A stretch of 64,000 nucleotides of DNA from Haloarcula salina (GCF_010119195.1 NZ_WRXL01000004.1:1-64000), one strand, 5' to 3'; counted from the stretch's first letter, positions 42,517 to 52,401 are shown. Made by a program: numbers and translations. Notes: generated from the letters alone by a model not told the origin.

Positions 42517-43326
42517 TCAGTAGAGGTCGTCGAGTTCGTCCGCGGTGTGGCTGTGTTCCTCACCGGGGAAGTCGCCGTCCGCCACTGCATCGACGTAGTC
42601 GCCGACCGCGCCCTCGATTTCGCCTCGCACGTCACCGAACTGTTCCGCGAAGGGCGGACTGCGCTCTGACAGCCCCACCACGTCGGTGAAGACGAGCACC
42701 TGCCCGTCGCAGTCGCCGCCGGCCCCGATGCCGATGGTCGGGATGTCGACGGCCTCGGTCACCTGCTCGGCGAGGTTCGCCGGGATGTGTTCGAGGACGA
42801 GCGCGAACGCGCCAGCGGCCTCGTGCTCGCGCGCGAGGGAGATGATTTCTTCCGCCTCCTCGCGGTCGGTCGCCTGCCTCGTGTAGCCGGTCTGATTGAC
42901 GCTCTGTGGCGTGAGACCGAGGTGGGCCATCGTCGGAATCCCGAGGTCGGCGAGTCGCTCGGTCAGGTCGACGGTGTGGGGTCCCGATTCGAGCTTGACG
43001 GCGTTGGCCCCCTCCTCTTTGAGCATCCGGCCGCAGTTCTCCACGCTCTCGGCCTCGTCGGCACCGAACGAGAGAAAGGGCATGTCGGCGACGACCAGCG
43101 CGTCGTCAGCGCCGCGCGCGACGGCCCCGACGCGTGAGGCCACCTCGTCGAGCGTCACTGGGAGGGTGTCCTCGTAGCCGAGGACGGCGTTACCCATGCT
43201 GTCGCCGACGAGGATGACGTCGATTCCCGCGTCGTCGACGATACTCGCGGTGACGGCGTCGTAGGCCGTCAACATCGTGATCGGCTCCTCGCCGGCCATC
43301 GCCTGCAGGTCCCGGACCGTTGGCAT
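42517..43326 (-). CDS. panB: 3-methyl-2-oxobutanoate hydroxymethyltransferase
   Basis: A 269-residue enzyme for ketopantoate formation, first step to pantothenate and CoA. Motifs are ITMLTAYDAVTA, LVGDSMGNAVLGYEDTLPVT (metal Asp), LESG and HLGLTPQSVNQTGY, and LEHIPANLAEQVTE. I chose the ATG at 43326 (MPTVRDLQ); longer open frames upstream are shadows. Confidence 0.95.
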   Translation of the reverse strand: MPTVRDLQAMAGEEPITMLTAYDAVTASIVDDAGIDVILVGDSMGNAVLGYEDTLPVTLDEVASRVGAVARGADDALVVADMPFLSFGADEAESVENCGRMLKEEGANAVKLESGPHTVDLTERLADLGIPTMAHLGLTPQSVNQTGYTRQATDREEAEEIISLAREHEAAGAFALVLEHIPANLAEQVTEAVDIPTIGIGAGGDCDGQVLVFTDVVGLSERSPPFAEQFGDVRGEIEGAVGDYVDAVADGDFPGEEHSHTADELDDLY

Positions 43327-43422
43327 GTCCGTGCGGGGGCGCGCCGGCCTCTTACCTGTTCGGGTTCCCGACCCGGGCGCGAAACCGCAAGGGGCTTGCC
43401 GGGGGTCGAAGTAGTCGGAGAC

Positions 43423-43650
43423 GTGCCAGCAGTCGAGAAAACGAACCCGGACGGCGTCGACTTCGGGTGGGTCATGCAAACGACGTTCGTGACGACGATC
43501 CTCGTCGGATCGCCCATCGTCGTCCTCGCCTCGGTCGGCGTTTCGCTCCAGACGTGGACCGCGCGGGCGCTGTTCGCGGTTCGCGTCGGCGCGCTCGTCT
43601 GGTTCGTGACGGCCGTCTGCGCGTACCTCTACGCGCGGTACCGGCGCTGA
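43423..43650 (+). CDS. Haloarchaeal two-helix membrane protein (DUF5822-like)
   Basis: A 75-residue protein from a GTG start, VPAVEKTNPDGVDFGWVMQ, followed by two membrane helices (about residues 20-42 and 48-70). It resembles the DUF5822 family. An alternative TTG start lies nine codons upstream. Its last 22 bases overlap antisense with the HAD gene. Confidence 0.7.
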   Translation: MPAVEKTNPDGVDFGWVMQTTFVTTILVGSPIVVLASVGVSLQTWTARALFAVRVGALVWFVTAVCAYLYARYRR

Positions 43651-44171
43651 TCGAACTCGCTCGCCCACGCGAAGTCCATGTCCGCCCGCCGTGCGGCCGT
43701 CCGGTCGCTCTCGGAGTCGCCGACGAACACCGCGTCCGCCGGGGCGACGCCCATCTCGTCCGCAGCGACCAGCAACCCTTCGGGGTCGGGCTTCGACGAC
43801 CCGACCGAGTCGCGACCGACGACGGGGCCGACGTGGTCGTCGATGTCGTGGACCGACAGCGCGAGGCGACAGGCCACCTCTGCGTTGAGCGAACAGACGC
43901 CGACCGGGACGCCGTGGGGCAGCCCCTCGGCGAGCGGCAGGACTTCGGAGGCGCGCGCGCCGTCGCGCTCGTAGTCGGTTATCGCCGCCTCCACCGCGTC
44001 GCGGTGCCCGGTCTCGTCGGAGAGCTGCAGCATGTCCCACAGCCCCCGCCCGTCGGGGTTCACGTCACGCTCGCGGAGGACGCTCGACACGTCGGCGGCG
44101 ACGGCGTCCCAGTCGACGGCGAGTCGGACGAGCGTCCCGTCCAGATCGTAGATGACGGCGTCGTGTGTCAC
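43629..44171 (-). CDS. HAD-superfamily hydrolase
   Basis: A 180-residue phosphatase-like protein. Motif I is VIYDLDGTLV, motif III GSSKPDPEGLL and motif IV VFVGDSESDRTAA. The substrate is unknown; phosphoglycolate-like compounds are usual for this subfamily. GTG start at 44171 gives MTHDAVIYDLDGT. It converges with and overlaps the DUF5822-like gene. Confidence 0.85.
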   Translation of the reverse strand: MTHDAVIYDLDGTLVRLAVDWDAVAADVSSVLRERDVNPDGRGLWDMLQLSDETGHRDAVEAAITDYERDGARASEVLPLAEGLPHGVPVGVCSLNAEVACRLALSVHDIDDHVGPVVGRDSVGSSKPDPEGLLVAADEMGVAPADAVFVGDSESDRTAARRADMDFAWASEFDQRRYRA

Positions 44172-44213
44172 GCTTGAACGTAGGGTCGACGACCGCAAAA
44201 CCGCTTCGTCCCG

Positions 44214-45341
44214 CTACTCCAGCAGGTCGTCCGCGACGATGTTCTGCTGAATCTCCGTCGTCCCCTCGTAGATGGTGGTCACCTTCGCGTCGCGGTAGAG
44301 GCGCTCGACCGGATAGTCGGTCGTGTAGCCGTAGCCGCCGTGGATCTGTATCGCCTCGTTGCTCACGTCGACCGCGCTCTCGCTCGCGAAGTACTTCGCC
44401 ATGCTCGCCGCCGCCCGGGCGTCGTCGCCCCGTTCAAGCGTCCGCGCGGCCTCCCACGTCAGTAGCCGTGACGCCTGCACCCGCGTCGCCATGTCTGCGA
44501 GCTTGTGCCGGATGGCCTGGAACTCGCTGATCGGCCGGTCGAACTGCTCGCGCTCCTGGGCGTATTCGACCGCCTCGTCCAGCGCCGACTGCGCGAGCCC
44601 GACCGCCTGTGCGGCGATGGCGACGCGCCCGGTGGTGAGCACCGACAGCGCCGCGGCCAGCCCCTCGCCCTCCGCGGTCAGCCGGTAGCGCTCGGGCACC
44701 CGGACGCCGTCGAACTGCAGCGCCGTCGTGTCGCTCGCCCGCAGCCCCAGCTTCTCCTCTTTCTTCCCGACGGTCAGTCCGTCGGCGTCCTTCGGCACGA
44801 GGAACTGCGTGATCGAGTCTGCGTCGTCGGGATCGGTCTTCGCGAAGACCACGACGACGCCCGAGCGCTCGCCGTTGGTGATCCACTGCTTCTCGCCGTC
44901 GACGACGTACGCGTCCCCGTCGCGTCGCGCCGTCGTCGTCATTCCGCGCGGATTCGACCCGGCCTGTGGCTCCGAGAGCGCGAACGCGCCGACCGGCCGG
45001 CCGTCGACCATCTCGGGCAGCCACTCCTCTCGAACGGTCTCCGAACCGAACTCGGCGATACACGAGGTGGCGAGACAGTGGACCGATAGCGCCGTCGCCA
45101 CCGCCAGCGAGCCGTAGGCCAGCTCCTCGTTGACCAGCGCGTAGGTCGTCTCGTCCGCGTCGAAGCCGCCGTAGGCCGCCGGCGTCGTCAGCCCGGTGAC
45201 GCCGATTTCGGCGAGCCCGTCCCACACGTCCTCGGGAAAGGACTGCTCGCGGTCTGCTGCGGCCGCTCTCGGCTGGATGTCCTCGACGGCGTACTCCCGG
45301 ACGGTCTCGCGGATCGCCCGCTGCTCGGCGGAGAGGTCCAT
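44214..45341 (-). CDS. Acyl-CoA dehydrogenase
   Basis: A 375-residue flavoprotein that introduces the alpha-beta double bond in acyl-CoAs. Motifs are [13 protein letters not shown] and WITNGERSG (FAD contact), and the C-terminal signature [32 protein letters not shown] contains the catalytic Glu. Starting at the ATG at 45341 gives [13 protein letters not shown], as in homologues. Chain-length specificity is not visible. Confidence 0.93.
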   Translation of the reverse strand: MDLSAEQRAIRETVREYAVEDIQPRAAAADREQSFPEDVWDGLAEIGVTGLTTPAAYGGFDADETTYALVNEELAYGSLAVATALSVHCLATSCIAEFGSETVREEWLPEMVDGRPVGAFALSEPQAGSNPRGMTTTARRDGDAYVVDGEKQWITNGERSGVVVVFAKTDPDDADSITQFLVPKDADGLTVGKKEEKLGLRASDTTALQFDGVRVPERYRLTAEGEGLAAALSVLTTGRVAIAAQAVGLAQSALDEAVEYAQEREQFDRPISEFQAIRHKLADMATRVQASRLLTWEAARTLERGDDARAAASMAKYFASESAVDVSNEAIQIHGGYGYTTDYPVERLYRDAKVTTIYEGTTEIQQNIVADDLLE

Positions 45342-45378
45342 ACGGCCGCTACGGGCGGACGCGGCAAAATTATCGGGG

Positions 45379-45882
45379 TCAGCTGGACTCGACGAGCTCC
45401 ACGTCGAGACGCTGTTCGAGCGCCCGAATGGTCGACCCGCCCACGTTCGCCTGCGTGGCGCGGCCCTGTTCGACGGCCAGGATGTCAGCTTCGTCAAGGT
45501 CCAGTTCGTCCGCGAGTTCCTGGGCCTGGAGTCCCTCGTCCTGTCGCGCCTCGGTCACGCGCTCGCCGTAGCCGCCGACGAGGTACGGCAACTGGTCGTC
45601 GTCGTAATCCGCGCCGTCTTCCCAGTGGGAGGGGTCACCCTTCTGCGCGTCCTGCATTCGGGCGGCGTTCTGGGCGGCCTTGCGCCGCCGGTCCCGCTCG
45701 TCGGACGAGCCGCCGCTCGTGTCCGTTCGGTCGTTCTCGCCGTGGTCGCGCGCACAGCTGTCGCACACCTGGAGGGTCGCACCCGCGACGTTGGCGGTCT
45801 GCAAATCCCCGCCCTCACTGCCACAGAGTTCACAGCTCCCGCCGGCGCTGTCGCCACCGCTGCCGGTCGAGTATTTGGCCAT
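45379..45882 (-). CDS. mbf1: Multiprotein bridging factor 1 homologue
   Basis: A 167-residue archaeal MBF1. An N-terminal zinc ribbon (CELCGSEGG and VCDSCARDH, residues 17-43) is followed by a basic linker and an HTH ([32 protein letters not shown]). It is a putative transcription coactivator or ribosome-linked factor. Confidence 0.9.
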   Translation of the reverse strand: MAKYSTGSGGDSAGGSCELCGSEGGDLQTANVAGATLQVCDSCARDHGENDRTDTSGGSSDERDRRRKAAQNAARMQDAQKGDPSHWEDGADYDDDQLPYLVGGYGERVTEARQDEGLQAQELADELDLDEADILAVEQGRATQANVGGSTIRALEQRLDVELVESS

Positions 45883-46014
45883 GCCCCCGGTAGCGGTTTC
45901 GTGGTATTTGAAACGTCCGGTTCGACAGAGTGCCACACTATCCCGCGGCGGGACGCAAACGAAAGCGCTTTTATTGGCCCACGGGGAACGATGTAACGCA
46001 GTAAGACAGAGCGC

Positions 46015-46099
<85 letters not shown>

Positions 46100-46272
46100 C
46101 TCTCTGAGTGCAGGTGCATTCCCCTTGGGACTGCACCCACGCAAATTTGCTTCCGACCCTACTCGATCAGTCACGTCTGGGTCCGTCCGGACCCACCGCA
46201 CCGACTCGACAGCCGTCGCTCTCGGTCCGCGGCGTCGTGAAAACTACCAATCGCTGGCGCATCGTCGCCCGC

Positions 46273-46467
46273 TCACACCATCTCGTCCAGGACGACGGTG
46301 TGCTCGACGTCCATCGAGATCCAGTGGGTCGGGAGTTCGCCGTCTCGCTCGCTGTAGATCGTGACCTGCGTCGGGTCGTCCTCGTCGTCGACTGCACAAT
46401 AGAGGTCGAGGAGAGCCGCGTGAGCGGGCTGGGCGGACGAATCGTCGAGAGCATCGGAGACTGACAT
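46273..46467 (-). CDS. Small haloarchaeal protein (DUF7511-like)
   Basis: A 64-residue acidic protein with ALLDLYCAVDDEDDPTQVTI and SERDGELPTHWISMDVEHTV. This resembles the haloarchaeal family I recall as DUF7511 (number from memory). Function unknown. Confidence 0.65.
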   Translation of the reverse strand: MSVSDALDDSSAQPAHAALLDLYCAVDDEDDPTQVTIYSERDGELPTHWISMDVEHTVVLDEMV

Positions 46468-46757
46468 TGTCGTTGCCTCATCGACACCTTCGAGTACAGC
46501 ACCAATAAGGAACCGCCCTGATTCCTATTCCGTGAGAAGCACCACCGAGACGGACTCGGATTTGACTCGGGCCTGGACTCACTCCACCTCTCCGGAGTTC
46601 AGACGCGGATCAGCCACAGATGGGCCGCTCACGTCTGTTTGAATCGGTTATGCGCGGGACCGGATTTGAACCGGAGGGAGACGGTCGCTCACATTCGTTC
46701 GCGCTGCGACTCCCAGGGTTCGAATCGGTCCTGCTCTTCGCTCACTTCGTTCGCTCA
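46468..46757. other. Non-coding gap holding a duplicated tRNA 3' end
   Basis: A 290-base stretch before the minus-strand tRNA-Leu. It contains a 25-base copy of the tRNA 3' end (46650-46674), a tRNA-T-arm-like GGGTTCGAATC (about 46718) and imperfect TCGCTCAC-TTCGTTCGC repeats (46685-46755). No gene is seen. Confidence 0.6.
46650..46674. repeat. 25-base direct repeat of the tRNA-Leu(UAG) 3' end, possible attachment-site relic
   Basis: The sequence at 46650-46674 is identical to 46757-46781, which is the T arm and acceptor 3' strand of the downstream tRNA-Leu plus one flanking base. Such 3'-end copies arise when integrases target tRNA genes. Here only about 107 bases separate the copies and no integrase is present. 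Confidence 0.7.
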
Positions 46758-46841
46758 TGCGCGGGACCGGATTTGAACCGGCGGACCCCTACGGGATAGC
46801 GTCCTAAGCGCTACGCCTTTTCCTGGCTCGGCAACCCGCGC
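46758..46841 (-). tRNA. tRNA-Leu, anticodon TAG
   Basis: On the minus strand the acceptor GCGCGGG (46841-46835) pairs with CCCGCGC (46765-46759), discriminator A at 46758. The anticodon stem TAGCG/CGCTA encloses CTTAGGA, anticodon TAG. Long variable arm and T arm CCGGTTCAAATCCGG as in the first tRNA-Leu. CCA is not encoded. Confidence 0.95.
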
Positions 46842-46927
46842 GCACCAGTGCGTATCCGCGACGGTGTCAAGAACCCTTCGCTTGCGGGCGACGAAGGTTT
46901 AGGTACGGCCGGGGCGAACGCCGAGGT

Positions 46928-47236
46928 ATGTACCGCGCCAGCGACCGAGTCGAGCACGACGAGTGGCTGTCCGACATCGAGACCGCCGCGGACAGGCTCG
47001 ACCTGGGAACGCAGGCGCGGTCCCACGCGGTCGACCTGTTCCTCTCGGAGATCCCTGACGCGGACCGCTCGAAGCAGGCGACGCTGGCGGCCAGCGTCTA
47101 CGTCGGCGCGCTCGTCGCCGGCGAGGAGCGATCCCAGACGGCCGTGGCGGAGGCGACGGACGTCTCTCGGCTCTCCATACAACAGCGCTGGAAGGACCTG
47201 CTCGAAACCGCGGGGCTGGAAGCGCCGGACTGGTAG
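46928..47236 (+). CDS. Stand-alone TFB-like cyclin-fold protein
   Basis: A 102-residue protein resembling one cyclin repeat of transcription factor B: ARSHAVDLFLSEIPDAD, TLAASVYVGALVAGEERSQTAVAEATDVSRLSIQQRWKDLL. There is no zinc ribbon or B-finger, so it cannot act as a normal TFB. It may modulate initiation by competing for partners. Its stop abuts the coaD stop on the other strand. Confidence 0.75.
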   Translation: MYRASDRVEHDEWLSDIETAADRLDLGTQARSHAVDLFLSEIPDADRSKQATLAASVYVGALVAGEERSQTAVAEATDVSRLSIQQRWKDLLETAGLEAPDW

Positions 47237-47725
47237 CTACGAGATGTTCTCGCGACCGGTCCGCTCCGGCGTGAGGTTCCCGTGCTCGTCGATCTCGCCC
47301 GTGACGATGCGGGTCGAGGAGATGATGTCGCCGTCGTCGGCGTAGACGTGGGGAACGACCTCGATCTCCAGCGGGCCGTGACCGCGCTCCTCGCGGATCT
47401 CGTTGATGCGCCGGCCGCCGGTCTCCGTCTCGGGGGAGACGACGAGCGCGTCGAACTGCGGTTCCGTGGCGATTCCCGTCGGTTCGGTGAGTTCGCGGAC
47501 CTCCCACTCCCGGTCGTAGTCGACGGCGAGCGCCGCGAGTTCGTCGCCCAGGTTCGCCTTCCGTTCGCTGTAGGGGCGGACGTGACGCTGGTCGTGGCGT
47601 GTCTTCGGCGCGAGTTCGTCGCTGGTGAGTCCCACCGTTACGTCCCCGAGTTCGAAGGCGCGTTCGAACAGCGCCCGGTGCCCGTCGTGAATCGGGTCGA
47701 ACGTTCCCCCCAGCGCGACATTCAT
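47237..47725 (-). CDS. coaD: Phosphopantetheine adenylyltransferase
   Basis: A 162-residue archaeal-type nucleotidyltransferase for CoA. GGTFDPIHDGHRALFERA (residues 6-23) holds the (H/T)xGH motif, and ISSTRIVTGEIDEHG near residue 135 the ISSTRI motif. Single-gene unit. Confidence 0.93.
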   Translation of the reverse strand: MNVALGGTFDPIHDGHRALFERAFELGDVTVGLTSDELAPKTRHDQRHVRPYSERKANLGDELAALAVDYDREWEVRELTEPTGIATEPQFDALVVSPETETGGRRINEIREERGHGPLEIEVVPHVYADDGDIISSTRIVTGEIDEHGNLTPERTGRENIS

Positions 47726-47793
47726 ATCCCGGGAAACGGCACGGGTAGGTTTAGTAATATCGACTCGGAGAACACTCGGCTGTCGGGTCGCGG

Positions 47794-48360
47794 TTACGCG
47801 TCGATGTCGTCCAGACCGTCGTCTTCGTCACCTTCGTCTTCGTCCGCGTCCGATCCCACGTCGGTCTCGTTGCCACCCTCGTCCGCGTCTTCGACCGATA
47901 TCGTCACCGGTTCGTCGTCGGTGTCGAGCGTCGCGGTGTCCCCGCCGAGGTGGTCGTCGAGGTTGAACACGGTGTTCAGTTCGGCCTGGATGTCGCCGAC
48001 GATGGTGTTCACGAGGTCGCTCGGCGAGATGGCGCTGTACTCGTAGGGGTTGTTGCCGGCCCCGTCGCTCTCGCGCTTCTGGCGCGTCACGACCTCCTCG
48101 TCGGTGAGCGCCGCCAGCGCCTCGCGGACGGTACTCGGGTAGAGCCCGGTCCCCTCGGCGATCTCCTCGCTCGTGCTCTCGGGGCGCTGGCGCAGGTGGA
48201 CGTAGATCCGAGCGCGCGTCTCCGTGTCGAGCACCCAGGCGAGCAGGTCGACGATCCCCTCGTCGAACTGCTCGACCGCGCGATCGGCCTCCTGTTCGAT
48301 TCGGTCGCGGACGTCCCCGTTCTCTTCGGGGTCGTCGTGTGGATCGTCGTCTGTGGACAT
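47794..48360 (-). CDS. Winged-helix transcriptional regulator with acidic tail
   Basis: A 188-residue protein. Residues about 40-105 form a winged helix (TETRARIYVHLRQRPES, IAEGTGLYPSTVREALAAL). The last 40 residues are almost only Asp, Glu and Gly, probably disordered. The target is unknown. The glutamate-cysteine ligase gene lies 100 bases upstream on the same strand. Confidence 0.75.
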   Translation of the reverse strand: MSTDDDPHDDPEENGDVRDRIEQEADRAVEQFDEGIVDLLAWVLDTETRARIYVHLRQRPESTSEEIAEGTGLYPSTVREALAALTDEEVVTRQKRESDGAGNNPYEYSAISPSDLVNTIVGDIQAELNTVFNLDDHLGGDTATLDTDDEPVTISVEDADEGGNETDVGSDADEDEGDEDDGLDDIDA

Positions 48361-48460
48361 GCGTTGTCTCTGTAAGGACGAAAGTCGTTGCCCGATAAAA
48401 ACCCTTGGCTCGGGTCGCCGACGTGGGATGTACTGCGTCGCGGTTCCGACAGAGAAGCCC

Positions 48461-49540
48461 TTACGACAGCAGGAGGGACTCCGCGAGCGCCACGACCCCC
48501 TCCTCCGTTCGAAGCCGGCGCTGACGTTCGGCCCCGCTCTCGCGGTCGATCAGCCGCCACAGCCCGTCGACGCCGAATCGGTCGCACTCCCGCTCGACCA
48601 GCGTCTCGACGGGGACCGTCTCCGAGAGGTCCCGAGAGAGCAGTTCGGCCGACTGCCCGTAGCGGATCGCGCGCCACTTGTTCTCGTCCAAGAACTCCCG
48701 ACGGTGAGCGCGGCCGGACTCGCCGTCCTCGTACCGCTCGGCGAGGTCGACGACGAGTTCGTGGACGTACTCGACGAACGCCATGATCCGGTCGGGATCG
48801 GCCTGGCCGTCCGGGGCGCGCACTTCGACCGTACCGTGGCCGGAGTGCGGGCGCACGTCGAACCACAGCTCGCCGCGGTCGTCGATGCTGTCCGTCTCGA
48901 TCATCCGCCGCTCGTAGGCCTGGAACGCCTCGTAGTCTTCGAAGGCCGTCGGCATCCCTGTGTTGGGCAGTCCCTCGAATATTTTCGCGCGCGCGGACTG
49001 TAGCCCGGTGTCGAAGCCGTTCCAGTACGGCGAGTTCGCCGAGAGCGCGAGCATGAGCGGGAGGTGCCAGCGGAGTTCGTTCGCCACCCAGACCGCCTTG
49101 TCGGCGTCGTCGACGCCGACGTGGACGTGCAGGCCGGCCGTCGTGTTTCGGTGTTGGGGGTACTGGATGCGGTCCAGTTGCGACCGGTAACGCGGCTTCT
49201 CGGCGTGTTCGAGTTCGCGCCACTTCGCCAGCGGGTGCAGGCCCGCGGCGGCGATACCGAAGCCGTGGGCGTCGGCGTGTTCGACCAGCGCGTCCCGGAC
49301 GGCGAGCAACTGCTCGCGGGCGCTGGCCGGGTCCTCGATGAGGGGCGTCTGCGTCTCGATGACGCACTTGAACAGTTCGTGGTCGAGCCGGCCGTCGAGA
49401 ATCGCCGGCGGCTCCGTCTCGTAGACCAGTTCGTCCGTTCCCGAGGTGGGGCGACCGAACTCGTCGACGACGTAGAACTCCTCCTCGATACCGAGCGTTC
49501 CCATCCGGCTGAAATTCTCGGCAGACCCCGTCGCGTCCAT
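48461..49540 (-). CDS. gshA: Glutamate-cysteine ligase, haloarchaeal
   Basis: A 359-residue enzyme making gamma-glutamylcysteine, the main low-molecular thiol of haloarchaea. Motifs are [37 protein letters not shown] and [22 protein letters not shown] at 49540 is preferred because GGCTTTAGC (about 49564-49572, minus strand) gives a TATA at the right distance. Confidence 0.92.
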   Translation of the reverse strand: MDATGSAENFSRMGTLGIEEEFYVVDEFGRPTSGTDELVYETEPPAILDGRLDHELFKCVIETQTPLIEDPASAREQLLAVRDALVEHADAHGFGIAAAGLHPLAKWRELEHAEKPRYRSQLDRIQYPQHRNTTAGLHVHVGVDDADKAVWVANELRWHLPLMLALSANSPYWNGFDTGLQSARAKIFEGLPNTGMPTAFEDYEAFQAYERRMIETDSIDDRGELWFDVRPHSGHGTVEVRAPDGQADPDRIMAFVEYVHELVVDLAERYEDGESGRAHRREFLDENKWRAIRYGQSAELLSRDLSETVPVETLVERECDRFGVDGLWRLIDRESGAERQRRLRTEEGVVALAESLLLS

Positions 49541-49631
49541 TGTGGTGCACATCGGAATCGACTCGCTAAAGCCTTCCGTCACCGACTGCAGTCCCGCACT
49601 GCGGTTCGCCGTCGATTCTCCGCTGCGTTCG

Positions 49632-50264
49632 TCAGTCTCGCCGAGGTCGGGCGACCACGCCGAGGTGGTCCTCGTGATACGGCTCCAGGCGCGTCGTCTC
49701 CAGGAGTTCGTACTCCGCGGACAGCTCCTCGCGGACGGCGTCGAACACGTCGTCCGGATCGGCCGTCACGTCCTCGCTCCGGGCCTTGACCGCCGCGAGG
49801 AGTCGACCGTCGTCGTCGAGGAAGCGCTCGTTCAGCGCCGCCACGCGGGCCTGGCCACGGGTGGCCACGTCCTGGACGACCACGTCGACCGGTTCGACGA
49901 CGTGCGCGTAGCGCTCGGGCTTGCGGGCGTCTTTGAGCAGCGGAAAGAGGTTCCCTCGGGTCTCGGCGGCGTCGAGCAGTTCGCGCACCGGTCGCGGGGC
50001 GAACTCGACCGCGTAGGTCGGGCCACAGAAGTCGGCGACGTGGCTCACGGTCGTCCCCGCCGCCGCGCCGAGGTACAGGACGGTCTCGCCGCCGTCGAGG
50101 CCGGTCTCCATCCCGTTCTCCAGCATCGCGCCGAGCTTCGAGCGGTGGGGGTCCCAGCGCCGCCACTCGCCGTCCGTCCGTTCGCCGTACACCGGTTCGC
50201 CCCGCGTCGCGAGGCTCGTCTCCCCGTCGAAGCCGTGTCGCTCGACGCCTTCCGGGAGCGTCAT
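49632..50264 (-). CDS. flpA: Fibrillarin-like rRNA/tRNA 2'-O-methyltransferase
   Basis: A 210-residue SAM methyltransferase of the box [35 protein letters not shown] (SAM site) and [11 protein letters not shown] are diagnostic. It overlaps the Nop5 stop by four bases and is directed by C/D guide RNAs. Confidence 0.95.
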   Translation of the reverse strand: MTLPEGVERHGFDGETSLATRGEPVYGERTDGEWRRWDPHRSKLGAMLENGMETGLDGGETVLYLGAAAGTTVSHVADFCGPTYAVEFAPRPVRELLDAAETRGNLFPLLKDARKPERYAHVVEPVDVVVQDVATRGQARVAALNERFLDDDGRLLAAVKARSEDVTADPDDVFDAVREELSAEYELLETTRLEPYHEDHLGVVARPRRD

Positions 50265-51094
50265 TCGTCGCCCTCCCGCGCTCGGATCCGCTCGATGCGC
50301 TCGTCGAGCTCTCGCTCCAGTTCCGGTCGCCGGTCACCGCTGTAGTGATCGACGCGAGCGGCGATGGACAGCTTGCCGGCGAGCGCTCGCGCGGCCGAGC
50401 CGCGGTCCTCGCGACGCGTCCCGCGGACGTACTCGTGGGTGAAGATGACGCCGTGTTTCGGCGACGGTGCGGACCCCTTGAGGTGGGCGAACAGCGCGTC
50501 CTCCGCGCCGAGGACCTGCACGGTCCCGCTCGGCTTCTTCGCCAGCTGTTCCAGCCCGCCGGCGAGCGAGATCAGCCGCGCCGCGAGGACCGGCCCCGCC
50601 AGCGTCGAGAGGTTCGGCGCGACGGCGGGGGCGGTCCGCTCGATGTACGCCCGGAGAGACGCCGCCTCGTCGGCGAGCGCGGCCGTCCGTTCGGACAGGG
50701 ACCGCAGCGCCCGGTCGCCCTCGTCGTCGGCGTCGCCCTCGGCCAGCGAGCGCGCGTACTTGACCCCGCTCCCGCCGTCGCCGTGTCGGCTCCCGCCCCA
50801 CTCCGCGACCCGCTCGGCGAGTTCGTTCGCCGTCCGCTCGCAGTCGACCATCGCTCTGACCGCGTGGACGAGCTGCTGGTCGTCGGCCCGCTCGCGGTCC
50901 TGCACCGCTGCTCTGGTGGCGGCCATCGTCACCTCGTGGAGGCGCTCGTAGTACGTCGATTCGTCGGCGGCGAACCCGGCGTCGACGGCCCGCTGGGGCC
51001 AGTCCGCCGGTGCGTCGGCTCGACCGGCCTGGATCCGTTCGACCGCGGCAGCGTCGTCGTCGGGGTCCAGTCCGGCGAACCACCCGTTGGTCAT
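50261..51094 (-). CDS. nop5: NOP5/NOP56 family C/D RNP core protein
   Basis: A 277-residue scaffold protein that binds fibrillarin and L7Ae. The Nop domain shows LSTLAGPVLAARLISLAGGLEQLAKKPSGT and LGAEDALFAHLKGSAPSPKHGVI. It is shorter than many homologues, mainly in the coiled-coil region. ATG at 51094 (MTNGWFAGL) is preferred over an upstream in-frame start. Confidence 0.93.
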   Translation of the reverse strand: MTNGWFAGLDPDDDAAAVERIQAGRADAPADWPQRAVDAGFAADESTYYERLHEVTMAATRAAVQDRERADDQQLVHAVRAMVDCERTANELAERVAEWGGSRHGDGGSGVKYARSLAEGDADDEGDRALRSLSERTAALADEAASLRAYIERTAPAVAPNLSTLAGPVLAARLISLAGGLEQLAKKPSGTVQVLGAEDALFAHLKGSAPSPKHGVIFTHEYVRGTRREDRGSAARALAGKLSIAARVDHYSGDRRPELERELDERIERIRAREGDE

Positions 51095-51192
51095 AGGCGA
51101 GGTTGGACACCCCACGCGAAAAAGCTACGCGATTGCCCGGTCACCCGGCGTCCCCCGGGACAGTACGAGTGTCCCGACAGAGGAGTGCAGAC

Positions 51193-52401
51193 TCAAAAGA
51201 ACGTGCGGAGCCGCACCGTTTCAGGGGGGAACAGGCTCGCGAGGGCTGTCGTGAGGGCCGCGTCGTCGACGGTGAGGCCGGCGACGCGACGGGCGTCTGC
51301 GACCGAGTGATAGCCGACGGCGAGTTGCGAGAGCGTGCCGATGTCGAGGGATGCGCCGACTGTGTCGGGTGGGTCCGCAACGCGAGCACACTCGCCCGCC
51401 CCACCGGAGACGTCAAGATGGAACACGCCGTCGTTCCACGGCGCGGTTTCGTCGGTGACGCGAAACACCAGGTCCGCCGAGACGTCGTCGGGGTAGGGGA
51501 CGGCCGCCAGTGCGTGTTCCACGTCGACGATACGGACCATCGGACCGGCGTGGCGCCGGCAGTCGACCGCGCTCGGGTCGTCGAAGCGGTCCAGCAGCTT
51601 GTTTCCGTCTTCGGTGGAGACGGTCACCGAGTCTACCTGGGAGTCGTGGTCGGCGAGGAACCCGAGGAGGGAGCGATGTGCCGCTTCGTCGACGGCGACG
51701 AGTTCACGGACCTCCAGTTCGCGGTCATCGACGCCGTCTCCAGTCCGCTCGACTGTGTAGACGAGATACCCTCGGACCTCGTCGCCGCGCTCGTAGGTGT
51801 ACACGTACGGGCGGTCGTCGTCCAAGGTCCGAAACACCCGGTCGCGCCACCACGCTTCGTCACGTCGGAGAGTGAGCGTTCGCCTCAAAGCGTGGGTTTC
51901 GTGCGCTGGCCGGAGGGTCCGCCACTCGTCAGGGGTCACCTGTTTGAATCGACCCTCGGTGGCGTCCCGGGCGAACGAAAGCGCCGTCGGACTACAGGAA
52001 TACTCGAGGTAGTTGTTGGCGGTCGCCCAGCCAAACCGGCGGTAAAATGCCCGCTCGAAGGGCCAGAGGGCTGCGAGGGGGAACTTGTCGCGCCAGCGGT
52101 CGAGGCTCGCGTCGATCGTCGCTCGGACGTGGCCCCGCCGGCGATGCTCTGGCGGGGTTGCAACGGCGGCTAGCCCGGCGAGCGGGACCCACGTGCCGCG
52201 AAGACTCGCTTCGAAGTCGTAGTGTTTGCAGACGCTGACGAGGTCGCCGTCAACGAAGATGCCGAAGGCATCGCCCGGCTCGTCGCCGTGGTCGACCGGT
52301 TCTTCCCGGACGCCGTCCTCGGGTGAGAAGGCGTACTCCACGATTCGCTGGTACTCCTTGCGGCGGTCGGGCGGGAGCAAGCGAAACTCGGTGTCGGGCA
52401 T
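51193..52401 (-). CDS. Eis-like GNAT family N-acetyltransferase
   Basis: A 402-residue protein. The N-terminal GNAT domain has VPLAGLAAVATPPEHRRRGHVRA (acetyl-CoA site). FERAFYRRFGWATANNYLEY is typical of the Eis family. A second GNAT-like and a C-terminal SCP2-like domain (VVFHLDVSGG, VGASLDIGTLSQL) complete the architecture. Substrate unknown. I preferred the ATG at 52401 (MPDTEFRLL). In-frame starts upstream would add up to 26 residues. Confidence 0.82.
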   Translation of the reverse strand: MPDTEFRLLPPDRRKEYQRIVEYAFSPEDGVREEPVDHGDEPGDAFGIFVDGDLVSVCKHYDFEASLRGTWVPLAGLAAVATPPEHRRRGHVRATIDASLDRWRDKFPLAALWPFERAFYRRFGWATANNYLEYSCSPTALSFARDATEGRFKQVTPDEWRTLRPAHETHALRRTLTLRRDEAWWRDRVFRTLDDDRPYVYTYERGDEVRGYLVYTVERTGDGVDDRELEVRELVAVDEAAHRSLLGFLADHDSQVDSVTVSTEDGNKLLDRFDDPSAVDCRRHAGPMVRIVDVEHALAAVPYPDDVSADLVFRVTDETAPWNDGVFHLDVSGGAGECARVADPPDTVGASLDIGTLSQLAVGYHSVADARRVAGLTVDDAALTTALASLFPPETVRLRTFF

